A stretch of 33,892 nt of DNA from positions 1 to 33,892 of the forward strand of contig NZ_QMED01000041.1 in the NCBI RefSeq assembly GCF_003286125.1. The letters run 5' to 3'. A program made the translations under genes and the position numbers. Origin of the DNA: Algibacillus agarilyticus (GTDB lineage: Bacteria > Pseudomonadota > Gammaproteobacteria > Enterobacterales > Alteromonadaceae). Numbering within the stretch: the first letter of the stretch is position 1; every line of letters begins with the position of its first letter. This document shows, one piece after another, positions 33,323 through 33,892 of the stretch. The notes under the pieces are model-generated. The model ran no database searches. It was given only the letters and a program-made list of their open reading frames with translations, and had not been told where the DNA came from.

Positions 33323-33892
33323 TGTAGTGGTCAAGTATTTTTGGAGAGATTTTAAGCCGCTTTTTTTAACTCATTATATTTTTGATGAGGTGTCTGATAA
33401 TCTAATGCTGAATGCCTTCGTTTGTAATTGTAGAACCGGATATATTGTTCAACCACATTAACAACCGAGCTGTGATCAGTAAAGGTTAACGGGTTTAATT
33501 TTTCAGTTTTTAAACTTCTAAAAAATCGTTCCATCACCGCATTATCCCAGCAATTTCCTCTGCGACTCATACTTTGTTTAATGCCTAAACTCTTTAGCTT
33601 TTCTCTGAATAAGTTGGCTGAATACTGGCACCCTTGATCAGAATGAAACATGAGCTCCCCTGTATTCGGTCTTTGACGTTGTATTGCGTTATTTAAGGCT
33701 GCAATCGCTAATTCTGAATTTGGTTGGCTTGATAATGCATATCCAACAATTTCTTTAGTCCCTAAATCAAGTACACACGCTAAATAGCTCCACCCTTGAT
33801 GTGATTTTATATAGGTAATGTCACCTACCCAATGAGTATTATACGTCGGTGGGTTAAATTGCCGCTTCAGTAAATTCGGCGCGTAAACGGTC
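33323..33892 (-). mobile_element. IS3-family insertion sequence, truncated by window edge
   Basis: The element appears to start at TGTAGTGGTCAAG (33323), a TG-start terminal repeat as in IS3-family elements; 29 bp further in is the stop of the transposase frame. Its other end lies outside the window, so target duplications cannot be checked. It sits inside repeat copy 2. Confidence 0.8.
33352..33892 (-). CDS. IS3-family transposase OrfB, C-terminal part
   Basis: Partial DDE transposase, 179 codons up to the window edge, open throughout. The frame continues above the apparent ATG at 33651: TVYAPNLLKRQFNPP, then THWVGDITYI with the first catalytic Asp, then LACVLDLGTKEIVGYA. Next come HSDQGCQYS with the second Asp and SMSRRGNCWDNAVMERFF with the Glu, giving the DD(35)E triad of the IS3 family. 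It ends YQTPHQKYNELKKAA. The N-terminal half and OrfA lie to the right of the window. Nothing in the visible part looks broken, so the element may be active. Confidence 0.92.
   Translation of the reverse strand, partial: TVYAPNLLKRQFNPPTYNTHWVGDITYIKSHQGWSYLACVLDLGTKEIVGYALSSQPNSELAIAALNNAIQRQRPNTGELMFHSDQGCQYSANLFREKLKSLGIKQSMSRRGNCWDNAVMERFFRSLKTEKLNPLTFTDHSSVVNVVEQYIRFYNYKRRHSALDYQTPHQKYNELKKAA

Noticed and set aside
1-33892. tRNA or rRNA genes
   Set aside because: No cloverleaf or conserved rRNA sequence was noticed on either strand by reading.

Overview
The window is chromosomal DNA of an AT-rich marine-type gammaproteobacterium, most likely order Alteromonadales. The basis is RapA, DksA, GluQRS, PcnB, HrpB, UbiK and a CsrB-type RNA, the dksA-gluQ-pcnB-folK-panB-panC order, and the mobile repeats. 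The genus cannot be fixed from the sequence alone. Most of the window is housekeeping. The less ordinary parts are a regulatory RNA at the left edge, a lipoprotein gene cluster in the middle, and small mobile repeats with an insertion sequence at the right edge.

Layout. 1-540: 5' part of a CsrB-family RNA on the minus strand, running off the left edge, with a GacA/UvrY-type palindrome about 180 bp upstream of its inferred start. 541-5596: hrpB, mrcB (PBP1b) and a GIY-YIG protein, overlapping, on plus. 5760-9165: a tight plus-strand operon gmhA-hldE-gmhB (ADP-heptose precursor of LPS core), ubiK (ubiquinone assembly) and a DUF3016 gene, followed by a 5-type peroxiredoxin. 9746-10050: a 252-bp terminal-inverted-repeat element and a bidirectional terminator. 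10071-15226: two divergent groups of envelope genes, with COG3014, LpoB-type and LPP20 lipoproteins on minus, and a secreted protein with three LPP20-like modules plus an LPP20 lipoprotein on plus. 15356-17722: a one-pass membrane protein and a MltC-like lytic transglycosylase without a lipobox. 17805-19552 (minus): HPt protein, response regulator-diguanylate cyclase and argR, closely spaced. 19745-20099: two different MITE-like elements side by side. 20180-25898: DUF1289, PhoH/PIN ATPase, rapA and rluA. 26059-27678: a chemotaxis receptor. 27966-32991 (minus): dksA, gluQ, pcnB, folK, panB, panC. 33234-33892: a second copy of the 9.7-kb repeat, interrupted by an IS3-family element that leaves the window.

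How the genes fit together. Several genes bear on the envelope: mrcB makes peptidoglycan, the LpoB-like lipoprotein belongs to the family that activates PBP1b, the MltC-like enzyme cuts peptidoglycan, and gmhA/hldE/gmhB supply the LPS inner core. The CsrB-like RNA (a CsrA sponge) and the HPt/GGDEF pair suggest Gac/Csr and c-di-GMP control of lifestyle. DksA, RapA, PcnB and RluA act on transcription and RNA, and panB/panC/folK on pantothenate and folate. No tRNA, rRNA, CRISPR array or prophage was seen.
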